Assembly: GCA_023665325.1 (NCBI GenBank)
Contig: JAMPED010000028.1
Span: 1 to 20,571 of the forward strand
Source of the DNA: Acetobacter sp.
Lineage (GTDB): Bacteria > Pseudomonadota > Alphaproteobacteria > RF32 > CAG-239
Reading direction: 5' to 3'
DNA: 20,571 bases
The translations under genes were made by a program, and so were the position numbers. Below are positions 13,025-20,571 of this stretch, piece after piece (position 1 is the first letter of the stretch; each line of letters begins with the position of its first letter). The notes below the pieces were generated by a model. That model did no database searches. It worked only from the letters and a program-made list of their open reading frames with translations, and was not told the origin of the DNA.

Positions 13025-15331
13025 ATGGCAAAGAAAAGTAAAAAGAAAACTGCAAAAAAAACAGCAAATAGCGTGCTTATAAAAATATTAAGTGTCGTTT
13101 CAGGTATTTGTTTATGGATATTTGCAGTAAGTTTAATATTAGGTATGTTTGGCTATAATCCGTCAGACGAGTCTTTTAATGTTTCAAATTCAGCACAAAT
13201 TAGTAATTTTATGGGGCGTTTCGGTTCCTATAGTGCAGATTTTATAGTAAACAGTTTTGGATTTGCTATCTTCGTATTTTTAATTCCTGTAATGGTTTGG
13301 GGCTTTTTACTAATAAAGCATCAGAAAATTTTGGAATTCAGAATTCGTTTATTTGCTTTAGTTTTAGGAGTTATTTCACTTTCTGGTGTTTTGTACCAAA
13401 CAGCGGCAGTTGCCTTAGAAAAAATAAATTTATTAGGTAAATTTAGCCATCTTTTGCCTCAATCATTAAATGATTTATTCAAAAGTTGGAAATTAGATGG
13501 ATATGAAAATACAACAACTTTTGCTTTATTGTTTCTTATAACAATAATGTCATTTAATTTGGCAACTGGAATAACTTTAAAGCAGTGGGGGGGGGTAACG
13601 CGAAAAATATGTTTGTTGATTGTAGGTAGTATATATAGGGGCTATATATTTGTTTGCCAATTGTTTAATCGTAATAAAGACGTACAAATAAAACCAAAAG
13701 CACCTAAAAACAAAGAAAAGACTCGCAAAGAACCAGTAATGTCAGCTGTTGAAGATAAAGATGATAAAAATATTAAAAAATCAGCCGAGGTTATTTCTAT
13801 TGCTGGCAAAACAAAGGCAGATAGAAATGGCTACCAATATCCAGATATCAACTTATTAAAGCGTCCTAAAGAAAAATTAGGCTTAAATATCAGCGAAAAA
13901 GAGTTAAACGAAACAGCTCGCAAACTTGAAGCAGTTTTAGAAGAGTTTGGAGTCCGTGGACAAATTGTTAAAATTCGCCCTGGTCCGGTTGTAACTCTGT
14001 TTGAGCTTGAACCAGCACAAGGAACAAAAAATTCCCGTGTTATCAGTTTGGCGGATGATATAGCACGTTCAATGTCAGCAATTTCAGTACGTATTGCGGT
14101 CGTTCCGGGGTCAAATACCATCGGTATTGAAATACCTAATACTAAGCGGGAAACAGTATGGCTTAGAGATTTATTAGAAGATGTAAACTTTACCGACAGT
14201 AAAAATGCCTTAAATGTTGTACTTGGTAAAGATATTGGTGGAAAAAATGTCTACGCTGATTTAGCAAAAATGCCTCACTTGCTCGTTGCTGGTACAACAG
14301 GTTCGGGTAAATCTGTAGGCGTTAATGCGATGATTCTCTCTTTACTATATAGAATGTCACCGGAAGAATGTAAATTTATTTTGATTGATCCGAAAATGCT
14401 CGAGTTTTCGATGTATAATGGAATTCCTCACCTTTTAACACCGGTTATCACCGACCCTGCTAAGGCTGTATTAGGGCTAAAATGGGCAGTTCGCGAGATG
14501 GAAGAACGCTATAGAGCAATGGCTTGTTTGTCAGTACGTAATATCAATGGATATAATTTGAAACTTAAAGAATTGCGTGATAAAGGCGAAAAACCAATGC
14601 GTACCATTCAGGTCGGATTTGATCCGGAAACAGGTAAGCCAAAATATGAGCAGCAGATGCTGGATACCACGCCATTGCCTTATATTGTAGTGGTTGTTGA
14701 TGAAATGGCAGACTTAATGCTTGTAGCCGGTAAAGAAGTTGAAGCCGCAATTCAGCGTTTAGCCCAAATGGCACGTGCTGCAGGAATTCACTTGATTATG
14801 TCCACCCAGCGTCCATCTGTAGATGTTATCACCGGTACCATTAAATCAAACTTCCCGACTCGTATCAGCTTCCAAGTAACCTCTAAAATTGATAGTCGTA
14901 CCATTTTAGGCGAACAAGGTGCAGAGCAACTGCTTGGCAAAGGCGATATGCTCTATATGCCAGCAGGTTTACGCCCACAGCGTATTCACGGCGGTTTTGT
15001 TGAAGATGCTGAAGTAGAAGGTGTAGTTGAGTTTATTAAATCTCAACGTGAACCAGAATATGTAAACGATGTAACAGCCGGAGAACTTGAAATGAAAAAT
15101 AAAGACGCCGGAGCATTATTTGACCAAACATCAATGGGGCAATCCAGTGGCAAGGAAGATTTATACGACCAAGCGGTGGCAATTGTCCGTAATGATAAAA
15201 AAGCCTCCACAAGTTACCTACAACGCCGTTTAGGTGTAGGATATAACAAAGCAGCTTCATTGATTGAGCGTATGGAAAACGAAGGCATCATAACCCCCGC
15301 AGACAAAGTCGGTCGCCGCGAGGTAATTTAA
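13025..15331 (+). CDS. ftsK: DNA translocase FtsK
   Basis: FtsK is a septum-anchored hexameric motor that pumps DNA to clear and align chromosome termini during division. From the ATG at 13025 (768 aa) it has a lysine-rich start, about four N-terminal membrane helices up to residue 180, and a short charged linker. The motor follows, with Walker A GTTGSGKS (423-430) and Walker B IVVVVDEMADLM (Asp559, Glu560). The C-terminal winged-helix gamma domain (LYDQAVAIVRNDKKASTSYL, SLIERMENEGIITPA) reads polar sequence motifs. An ATG at 13001 would add eight residues but has no ribosome site, whereas GAGGG precedes the 13025 ATG. A nine-G run (13587-13595) lies just after the last membrane helix. The gene is monocistronic and divergent from fabD. 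Confidence 0.97.
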   Translation: MAKKSKKKTAKKTANSVLIKILSVVSGICLWIFAVSLILGMFGYNPSDESFNVSNSAQISNFMGRFGSYSADFIVNSFGFAIFVFLIPVMVWGFLLIKHQKILEFRIRLFALVLGVISLSGVLYQTAAVALEKINLLGKFSHLLPQSLNDLFKSWKLDGYENTTTFALLFLITIMSFNLATGITLKQWGGVTRKICLLIVGSIYRGYIFVCQLFNRNKDVQIKPKAPKNKEKTRKEPVMSAVEDKDDKNIKKSAEVISIAGKTKADRNGYQYPDINLLKRPKEKLGLNISEKELNETARKLEAVLEEFGVRGQIVKIRPGPVVTLFELEPAQGTKNSRVISLADDIARSMSAISVRIAVVPGSNTIGIEIPNTKRETVWLRDLLEDVNFTDSKNALNVVLGKDIGGKNVYADLAKMPHLLVAGTTGSGKSVGVNAMILSLLYRMSPEECKFILIDPKMLEFSMYNGIPHLLTPVITDPAKAVLGLKWAVREMEERYRAMACLSVRNINGYNLKLKELRDKGEKPMRTIQVGFDPETGKPKYEQQMLDTTPLPYIVVVVDEMADLMLVAGKEVEAAIQRLAQMARAAGIHLIMSTQRPSVDVITGTIKSNFPTRISFQVTSKIDSRTILGEQGAEQLLGKGDMLYMPAGLRPQRIHGGFVEDAEVEGVVEFIKSQREPEYVNDVTAGELEMKNKDAGALFDQTSMGQSSGKEDLYDQAVAIVRNDKKASTSYLQRRLGVGYNKAASLIERMENEGIITPADKVGRREVI
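13587..13595 (+). repeat. Nine-G homopolymer inside ftsK
   Basis: Nine consecutive G bases encode part of W-G-G-V directly after the fourth membrane helix. A gain or loss of one base would frameshift the protein before its motor domain. Such runs are rare in DNA this AT-rich. Confidence 0.9.
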
Positions 15332-15407
15332 ACTTGCATTTAAAGTATAGATTAAGTAATGTAAAAAGAATAAAAGTATTTTTATGTTTAATTAAATCTA
15401 TATAATT

Positions 15408-16436
15408 ATGAAAAATGACTATTCATTAAGAAACACTTTGCAAAAAAGTATAACTCTTTGTCAGGAGCAAGCAAAGGGGGTAATTTCAGATTTTCCACAA
15501 TGGGTTTGCAAAGTTCTTAGCGAAGAGCTTTGGTCCTTTGAATTATGGGATATTTTTGAAAAAGTTATCGGTAGTAGCACGTATGGTAGCTCTACAATGG
15601 GCGGTCCAGTTTGGATATTGGACTTCAGATTGAAAACTCTGAAGAAACTTTTTCCAGAGCATCCGTGGATTGTGTTTATAAATCAATACGACACAGAAAA
15701 TTCTGAGAGGCTTGCCTCCGGGATTGGAAATTGTTTTAGCTTTTGGGCATATCTTTTTGTTAAAAAACAGGGCTTATGCAATGTACTTGTTGCTGTAGAT
15801 AATTTGTATAAACGCGAGAGTGTAACATTTTATTCTCTTATCTCGTTTAACAGAATGTTAAGTTCAGTCTTGCAACAAGGTGAAGTTGAGGGTGCGCCTA
15901 TGACGATGGTTTATGATATTTTAATGTCAAGAAACTCTAAAATAAAAGGAGATGACTATATATGGGGCGCATATTTTGGACACTTGCCAGAAAGCTTTCC
16001 AAACAGATGGTCAAAGAAAAATAATGCATCTTGGCTGCTATTAAAACAAGATGGCAAAGATTATTGTCGACTCCCATATCCTTGTCCGCAACTCATCAGT
16101 ATTAAAGAAAATGCAAATTATGCATATTCCCCCAAACACTTCGTTTATCAATTTGCAAAAAATTATGCTCAAAGTGTGCAAGGGTGGGAAAACTATCTAC
16201 CGATGGTTATCTATGACTGTATGGAGCTAGTGTCAATGGGATACGTGGCAGAAGATTTTCCAGAGTGTCAGTACCCTATGATACAATATCCTCCTGAAAA
16301 TAAAGATTCTTTTGAACTGGGAATGTCATCAAGAATGCGAAAACCTTTTCTGGATGTGCAGATACCGATGATATCAAATCCAGAACAATGGCATAAAGAA
16401 TTCAGTCCTAAAGAGTATTGGCAGCTCATAAAATGA
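15408..16436 (+). CDS. Hypothetical protein, 342 aa
   Basis: I do not recognise this protein. It appears soluble, with no signal peptide and no clear membrane helix, and is rich in aromatic residues (many Trp, Tyr and Phe). Notable segments are GSSTYGSSTMGGPVWILDF (about residues 55-73), IWGAYFGHLPESFPNRW, and several proline-rich stretches near the C-terminus (CQYPMIQYPPENKD). It lies 76 bases downstream of ftsK on the same strand and ends before a good terminator, so it may be transcribed with ftsK or alone. No Shine-Dalgarno precedes the ATG, and a TATAAT lies only two bases upstream of it, which would place any transcript start inside the frame; that box is probably chance. The function is unknown. 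Confidence 0.7.
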   Translation: MKNDYSLRNTLQKSITLCQEQAKGVISDFPQWVCKVLSEELWSFELWDIFEKVIGSSTYGSSTMGGPVWILDFRLKTLKKLFPEHPWIVFINQYDTENSERLASGIGNCFSFWAYLFVKKQGLCNVLVAVDNLYKRESVTFYSLISFNRMLSSVLQQGEVEGAPMTMVYDILMSRNSKIKGDDYIWGAYFGHLPESFPNRWSKKNNASWLLLKQDGKDYCRLPYPCPQLISIKENANYAYSPKHFVYQFAKNYAQSVQGWENYLPMVIYDCMELVSMGYVAEDFPECQYPMIQYPPENKDSFELGMSSRMRKPFLDVQIPMISNPEQWHKEFSPKEYWQLIK

Positions 16437-16462
16437 CCAGAAAAGTACATTTGTAAACAATC

Positions 16463-16496
16463 AAACCCTCGGTATTAAACTATCGAGGGTTTTTCT
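16463..16496 (+). terminator. Intrinsic terminator after the 15408 gene
   Basis: AAACCCTCG / CGAGGGTTT forms a 9-bp stem with a 12-base loop, followed by TTTTT on the plus strand. It lies between convergent genes and may also act weakly on the minus strand. Confidence 0.85.
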
Positions 16497-16529
16497 GTAT
16501 TTAATTAGATATAACTTTTAAGAAATCTG

Positions 16530-17870
16530 CTACATTTTCCACGCTTTCATTACTTTGTCCATACTATTATTGACAACAATAATGTCTTGCCGCATTTTTT
16601 TGCTTTCATATATTTTTAATGCAGATTGATAATAGTCAATCGCTTCAGTTAAAGCTGTTCTATCTTTTGCATTTTTTCCGATATTGTAATAAACGTTAGC
16701 AATGTTTTCCTGAATTTTCGCCCACGCAACAGGATAAAGTTCTTTTCGGTATACTTGCTGCTTATTTTTATAGCTCTTAATCGCCAGTTTGGAAATATCA
16801 TTACTTTTGGAAAATAATCCCAATAAAGAAAGATAAAATCCCAAATAACCTTCAATTTTAGACCAAAGCTCAGGGAAAGAAATCTGAGTAAAAGTTTTTT
16901 CAGCTTCGCGCAAATAATGTACCGCGTCACGCAGTGCTTGAATATCATTACTGAATTTCCAATATCTGAAATATAATTGCGAAAGTTTAAATGAAATCAT
17001 AGCAAAATCGTATGGATAATTATAATGATCAAGGTATTTTTGAGCTGTACGATAATTGCTGATTGCCTCGCGAAACAGTTGCCAATACCCTCCCAATTCC
17101 TGCTTAAGAGCTGTTTCATAAAGTTGACCTAAATTTTTATAAATACACCCTAAGTGTACATTTTGCATAATCTGATTTTTATAAGACAGGGCATTTTGCA
17201 ACAACTCTTTAATAGTATCAAAGTTTTTTTGCGTAAGTTCACGTTGTATGTGGCTAAGATAAATAAGAGCTGTCGCATTTAGAGCGTATGGTGAAAGCAT
17301 TAAACTATTATTTTCATTATCAGATCCAGACACAAAGCCAGAAATTGTATTTTTCAAAAGTTTTTGTTTTAAATGACGCAAATCGATTCGTTGCTCGCTG
17401 ATAGACGCCGCAATAGTGCCAGCAATAAGATTCTCTAATACTTCGGGGAAAAAGCTAATATGTTCAAAATATTCTGCAGGAATAAACAGACTCTCAACAA
17501 TAGAACAAGCCACGTTTTCCCAGTCAGAATAAGCATTGGCTGTTTGAAAGTTGAGGCGAATATTTGCTTCTTCTTGATATCCCCACACAATAACATCTGC
17601 ATTTAATTTTTGCAAAATCATATTTCCAGCATCAACTAAATCAAAAAAGCCTCGCCCCTGTAAATTAAGAAAATTCTTATTAAATGGTTCATCAAAATAA
17701 CGAACGTTAAAATATTGATTTTTTTGTAATAATCGCACCATAGCCTGACCAAAACCATAGTTGCCATATTCGGCAAATTCAACAACCACGATTTTAAGCG
17801 TTTCAACTTTAGGCAAAAGTCTTTTGCTCGCAGTATCCTTTCCAAATAAAACCTTGATAAAATTTGCCAT
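16530..17870 (-). CDS. TPR-repeat protein with CsgG/TolB-N-like N-terminus
   Basis: The protein is 446 aa from the ATG at 17870; GAGGG lies five bases upstream, which makes the in-frame TTG at 17873 less likely. The N-terminal part (about 20-110) reads like the alpha/beta domain seen in CsgG/TolB-N/FlgO-type proteins: a first strand LKIVVVEFAEYG, a helix with GQAMVRLLQ, then ADVIVWGYQEE and IRLNFQTAN. The C-terminal half (about 190-440) is a string of TPR helices, for example FAMISFKLSQLYFRYW, WSKIEGYLGFYLSLLG and WAKIQENIANVYYNIGK. It has no signal peptide, so it is probably cytoplasmic. It follows the MraY/WecA-like membrane gene by 17 bases and is probably its partner. The domain call is by eye; the function is unknown. 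Confidence 0.78.
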   Translation of the reverse strand: MANFIKVLFGKDTASKRLLPKVETLKIVVVEFAEYGNYGFGQAMVRLLQKNQYFNVRYFDEPFNKNFLNLQGRGFFDLVDAGNMILQKLNADVIVWGYQEEANIRLNFQTANAYSDWENVACSIVESLFIPAEYFEHISFFPEVLENLIAGTIAASISEQRIDLRHLKQKLLKNTISGFVSGSDNENNSLMLSPYALNATALIYLSHIQRELTQKNFDTIKELLQNALSYKNQIMQNVHLGCIYKNLGQLYETALKQELGGYWQLFREAISNYRTAQKYLDHYNYPYDFAMISFKLSQLYFRYWKFSNDIQALRDAVHYLREAEKTFTQISFPELWSKIEGYLGFYLSLLGLFSKSNDISKLAIKSYKNKQQVYRKELYPVAWAKIQENIANVYYNIGKNAKDRTALTEAIDYYQSALKIYESKKMRQDIIVVNNSMDKVMKAWKM

Positions 17871-17887
17871 CAAACCCTCGTCATAAG

Positions 17888-18958
17888 TTATTTTTTACGG
17901 CTTTTTTTATTATTTTTCTGTTTAGTTAAAGCACTCTTTATAGCATTTTTACCCCATCTTGAAATAGATAACAACTCTTCTGGTTTAGTATCCCCAGATA
18001 AGATTGATAAAAGCCATAAATTAAGCGCAATAGTAAATACTGGAAAAGCCAAACGTTCAGTCGCAGCAATTTGAATGGTGGCAAAAACTAAATCAATTAC
18101 TAAGATTTTGAAAACACCGCGAATAACCCCTTGTTCATATTCTCCGTCATTAGAAAGAAGGAAATAAGATGTACACATAAAACCTCTTGCACAAGGAATT
18201 TTTTCAATATATCGTCGATACAAAACTAATCCCGTCTCTGTAAATAAATAAGATGCAGCAATAAATAAAGAAACCTCAGCATATTCAACAGCACTAAAGA
18301 GCATCAAGCAACCAACAATAAACCCTAATGAACAAAAAGCGCCATCATTCATTATTAGTTTTTCCGGTGGAAAACTAAAAAATGCAAAAGCAACCATTGC
18401 TCCAGCATAAACTAATGCCAAAATACCTAAAATTTGTGGTAAAGCTCCAAAATAAACCAAAATAACCATAGCAAGCATAATCGCAATAAATTGCATAGAG
18501 GCAATACCTCCCAAACCATTTAGCAAACCAAAACCTTTGGAAAGGGTAAATAAAAACAATATAATAGCAATTTTTTCTTGCCAAAGCTCCAGTTGCTCAG
18601 GAAATAGGCGAAATGTGCTCGGCAAAACAGAAATCATAATAGCAGCCGCTCCTAATGTTAGGACATTCGTTAACCATCCTATTCCTAAAAGATAACTTAT
18701 ATAGATAATCGCAGCAAGAATAATAGGGACAATAACATCAAATAGGCTATACGAATAGAGTGTATCTTGTAATGTTGGGAAAAAAATGAAAGCACTCACC
18801 CCTCCCACAAGCATAACACTTATGATATACCAAAATGGATCAAGTTGAAATTCATAATCTTCAGGAATTAGCTCCGCATCAATTTTATCCAACAAAAAAG
18901 TGGCAATTGTAAAGCAAATCAGCAAACCGCCAATACCATAAATTAAAAAATCACTCAT
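17888..18958 (-). CDS. Multi-pass membrane protein, apparently inactive MraY/WecA-family (PNPT) relative
   Basis: This 356-residue integral membrane protein has about ten hydrophobic segments and a lysine-rich C-terminus. Several segments align by eye with the polyprenyl-phosphate GlcNAc/MurNAc-peptide phosphotransferase family. IYISYLLGIGWL (86-95) occupies the place of the family's 'DD' loop but has Ser-Tyr. GLLNGLGGIAS (144-154) matches NLxDGLDGLAS but has Asn and Gly for the two Asp. IMNDGAFCSLGF (202-213) matches MGDxGSLxLGF and keeps its Asp. TETGLVLYRRY matches the LDTLxVxxRR helix. The late His-rich motif is absent. It is therefore probably a non-catalytic relative. A strong GGAGG ribosome site precedes the ATG. 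It lies 55 bases after rsmB and 17 bases before the TPR gene. Family assignment is inference. Confidence 0.6.
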   Translation of the reverse strand: MSDFLIYGIGGLLICFTIATFLLDKIDAELIPEDYEFQLDPFWYIISVMLVGGVSAFIFFPTLQDTLYSYSLFDVIVPIILAAIIYISYLLGIGWLTNVLTLGAAAIMISVLPSTFRLFPEQLELWQEKIAIILFLFTLSKGFGLLNGLGGIASMQFIAIMLAMVILVYFGALPQILGILALVYAGAMVAFAFFSFPPEKLIMNDGAFCSLGFIVGCLMLFSAVEYAEVSLFIAASYLFTETGLVLYRRYIEKIPCARGFMCTSYFLLSNDGEYEQGVIRGVFKILVIDLVFATIQIAATERLAFPVFTIALNLWLLSILSGDTKPEELLSISRWGKNAIKSALTKQKNNKKSRKK

Positions 18959-19013
18959 AATGCCTCCATTATTGGATATACTGGTTCTTAAATACCATCA
19001 TAACACAAATATG

Positions 19014-20267
19014 TTAATTCTTTCTTTTTAAAAGCGCCACAAAAAAGCCATCTATTCCGCCAAATTCTGCCAAATGTTGTGGTAAAATACGTAAAAAACC
19101 TTCTTTAGTGCACATATTTTCGGTTCCTACTAAAGAAATTGGAGAAATATCAATTTCTTGATGTGCCTTAATAAATTGGTTGATTTGTCGCTCTCCCTCA
19201 ATTTTAGCTAACGAACAAGTTGCATAAAGCAAACACCCGTGAGGAGCTAATAAAGAGAGTGCGTGTTCTAGTATTTTTTTCTGCAAGTTAGCTTGTTTCT
19301 TTATGTCTGAAAGTGTTTTGGTATGCATCATCTCAGGATGACGGCGAAACGTTCCTGTTGCAGAACAAGGAGCATCAACAAGAATTATGTCAAACTTATC
19401 ATCAGATAAAAACGAAAGTGCATCAGCACAAATAGTAGTCAGATTTTTTGTTAAATTTAATCTTTCCATATTTTGAACCAGTACAGAGAGACGAGTTTCC
19501 GAAATATCAACTGCTGTTACAATTGCCCCCGCATCTAATAACTGTGCTGTTTTTCCTCCAGGGGCAGCACAAAGGTCTAATACACGTTTTCCTTTTAAAT
19601 CCGTCAAACATTTAACGGCTACCGCAGAAGCAGCATCTTGTACCCACCACTCACCCTGCTGAAAACCACTAAGTTCCATAACTTTAGTATTTGCCGGCAA
19701 TCTAAAACTTCCTGTAGGTAGAAGCACGCTATCAACTTTATTCCACGATATTGCAGATTTAACAGTAATATCCAGTGGTGGTTCAATAGCGGCAAATTTT
19801 TCTATTTCGGTAATTTCGGTTGGAGTATAATCTTGTTTCAAAATTTGTAAAAAATCTTTACTGAAGTAACCACTTTTTCGCTCGTTTAAAAGTCTATTTT
19901 TCTGTCGTGAAACATTACGTAAAACAGCGTTAATAAAATTTGCTCCGAATTTATCAGTTTTAATTTTTGCAGCATCCACATACGAGTTAATAATTGCATA
20001 ATCAGGTGTGTTCATAAAAAGAATTTCAGTACAACCAAGGTACAGCAGATACTCTAATATCTTTTGCTTTTGCGGAATTTTCTTTTTAACAAATAGGGGT
20101 AAAACTTCAGTTTTAATAAAGGTAAGTTGGCGAAATGTTGTCATAAACAACATATTCATAAAACCTCGATCATTACGTTCTATTTCATTTTTGATAACAT
20201 TAAAAGATACTTGTTTATTCAAAATATCTTTTAAAATTTCTGCATATTCAGCTCTATTTTCAGCCAT
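19014..20267 (-). CDS. rsmB: 16S rRNA m5C967 methyltransferase RsmB
   Basis: RsmB methylates C5 of C967 in 16S rRNA using S-adenosylmethionine. The 417-residue protein has an N-terminal NusB-like helical RNA-binding domain (about 1-130, with INAVLRNVSR) and a C-terminal Rossmann methyltransferase domain. The SAM motif is DLCAAPGGKT (231-240), the two-cysteine system is VDAPCSATG (Cys301) and LYATCSL (catalytic Cys351), and the protein ends with IDGFFVALLKR. Length and layout fit RsmB. AAAGGA precedes the ATG. It heads the rsmB / MraY-like / TPR run on the minus strand and is divergent from a TolC-family gene. Confidence 0.95.
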   Translation of the reverse strand: MAENRAEYAEILKDILNKQVSFNVIKNEIERNDRGFMNMLFMTTFRQLTFIKTEVLPLFVKKKIPQKQKILEYLLYLGCTEILFMNTPDYAIINSYVDAAKIKTDKFGANFINAVLRNVSRQKNRLLNERKSGYFSKDFLQILKQDYTPTEITEIEKFAAIEPPLDITVKSAISWNKVDSVLLPTGSFRLPANTKVMELSGFQQGEWWVQDAASAVAVKCLTDLKGKRVLDLCAAPGGKTAQLLDAGAIVTAVDISETRLSVLVQNMERLNLTKNLTTICADALSFLSDDKFDIILVDAPCSATGTFRRHPEMMHTKTLSDIKKQANLQKKILEHALSLLAPHGCLLYATCSLAKIEGERQINQFIKAHQEIDISPISLVGTENMCTKEGFLRILPQHLAEFGGIDGFFVALLKRKN

Positions 20268-20290
20268 AAAAATCCTTTTAAATTAAAGAT

Positions 20291-20319
20291 TTGTTAAAGA
20301 TAATATTTTACCTTATAAC
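20291..20319 (+). promoter_or_regulatory. Putative promoter of the TolC-family gene
   Basis: TTGTTA (20291-20296), a 17-base spacer and TATAAC (20314-20319, five of six -10 positions) lie about 30 bases upstream of the ATG at 20351, in the gap shared with divergent rsmB. Confidence 0.5.
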
Positions 20320-20350
20320 GCGAACTTATATATATGTAAAGGGTAAAAAG

Positions 20351-20571
20351 ATGAAGTTTCGCCAAATATTGTTTTCGGCTTTTCTTTGTACAGGTTTAAC
20401 TGCTGAAAAGGTAAATGCATTAGATGTCTTTGATGTTTATAAAGCACAAACACCAGTAGGGTGCTTGGAAGATAATATTTCAATCAAAAAAGAGGTTTCT
20501 TTAATCGATTTAATTAGAATTGGTATCTGCAATAATCCGAGTCTTAATATTGATTATATGGGCCTAAAAAG
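20351..20571 (+). CDS. TolC-family outer-membrane protein (partial, N-terminus only)
   Basis: The gene runs off the right edge; about 73 residues are visible. It begins with a Sec signal peptide (MKFRQILFSAFLCTGLTA, predicted end near VNA). Then comes the segment SLIDLIRIGICNNPSLNIDY, which matches the first helix of TolC-type outer-membrane efflux proteins, where a leucine-rich helix leads to an Asn-Asn-Pro-x-Leu motif. It would form the outer-membrane channel of a tripartite efflux or type I secretion system. No ABC or fusion-protein gene is adjacent in the visible part; the exporter pair at the left end is about 18 kb away. The ribosome site is weak (AAAGGG, with a long spacing). Confidence 0.75.
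   Translation, partial: MKFRQILFSAFLCTGLTAEKVNALDVFDVYKAQTPVGCLEDNISIKKEVSLIDLIRIGICNNPSLNIDYMGLK

Noticed and set aside
15401..15406. TATAAT two bases upstream of the 15408 start codon as a promoter.
   Set aside because: A transcript from it would begin inside the gene, no -35 is visible, and such hexamers are common in this AT-rich DNA.
1..20571. CRISPR array, transposase, integrase or phage genes.
   Set aside because: I saw no regularly spaced repeats and no mobile-element protein motifs in any frame.

Overview
This is an AT-rich stretch of a Gram-negative bacterial chromosome, most likely from an alphaproteobacterium of a host- or gut-associated, reduced-GC type. The evidence is an outer-membrane Pal lipoprotein with CpoB/YbgF, a TolC-like protein, a pal-cpoB-tilS gene order, and mraZ-rsmH-ftsL-ftsI. 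The lineage call is inference from gene content and composition; no rRNA is present. Most of the window is conserved housekeeping DNA.

Layout. 1-2252 (minus): two overlapping half-ABC exporter genes, the second cut by the window edge. 2409-3608 (plus): two unrecognised genes. 3776-3852 (minus): tRNA-Asp(GTC) with its own promoter and terminator. 3914-5781 (minus): cpoB-tilS. 5896-6348 (minus): pal, separated from cpoB by a strong terminator and preceded by a small upstream ORF that abuts its start codon. 6506-10027 (minus): a shortened division/cell-wall cluster, mraZ-rsmH-ftsL-ftsI, with 10-bp-phased MraZ-box-like repeats at its promoter; murE and the later genes do not follow. 10211-10822 (minus): an orphan pilin-like gene with a long structured leader. 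11133-12840 (minus): fabD-fabG ending in a strong terminator. 13025-15331 (plus): ftsK. 15408-16436 (plus): an unrecognised gene. 16530-20267 (minus): rsmB, a membrane protein resembling a catalytically inactivated MraY/WecA-family transferase, and a TPR protein. 20351-end (plus): start of a TolC-family outer-membrane protein.

How the genes fit together. MraZ, RsmH, FtsL, FtsI, FtsK, Pal and CpoB all serve septation and envelope constriction. FabD/FabG supply fatty acids for the envelope. TilS, RsmB, RsmH and tRNA-Asp belong to translation.

The least ordinary items are two. First, the roughly 190-nt pilin leader between a TATAAT box and a terminator-like hairpin contains a contiguous three-way junction and an element complementary to the pilin start region, so it looks like a riboswitch-type or other regulatory RNA that I cannot match to a known class. 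Second, the MraY/WecA-like protein keeps the fold's motif positions but has lost most of its catalytic aspartates, and sits in a gene pair with a TPR protein whose N-terminus is CsgG/TolB-N-like.
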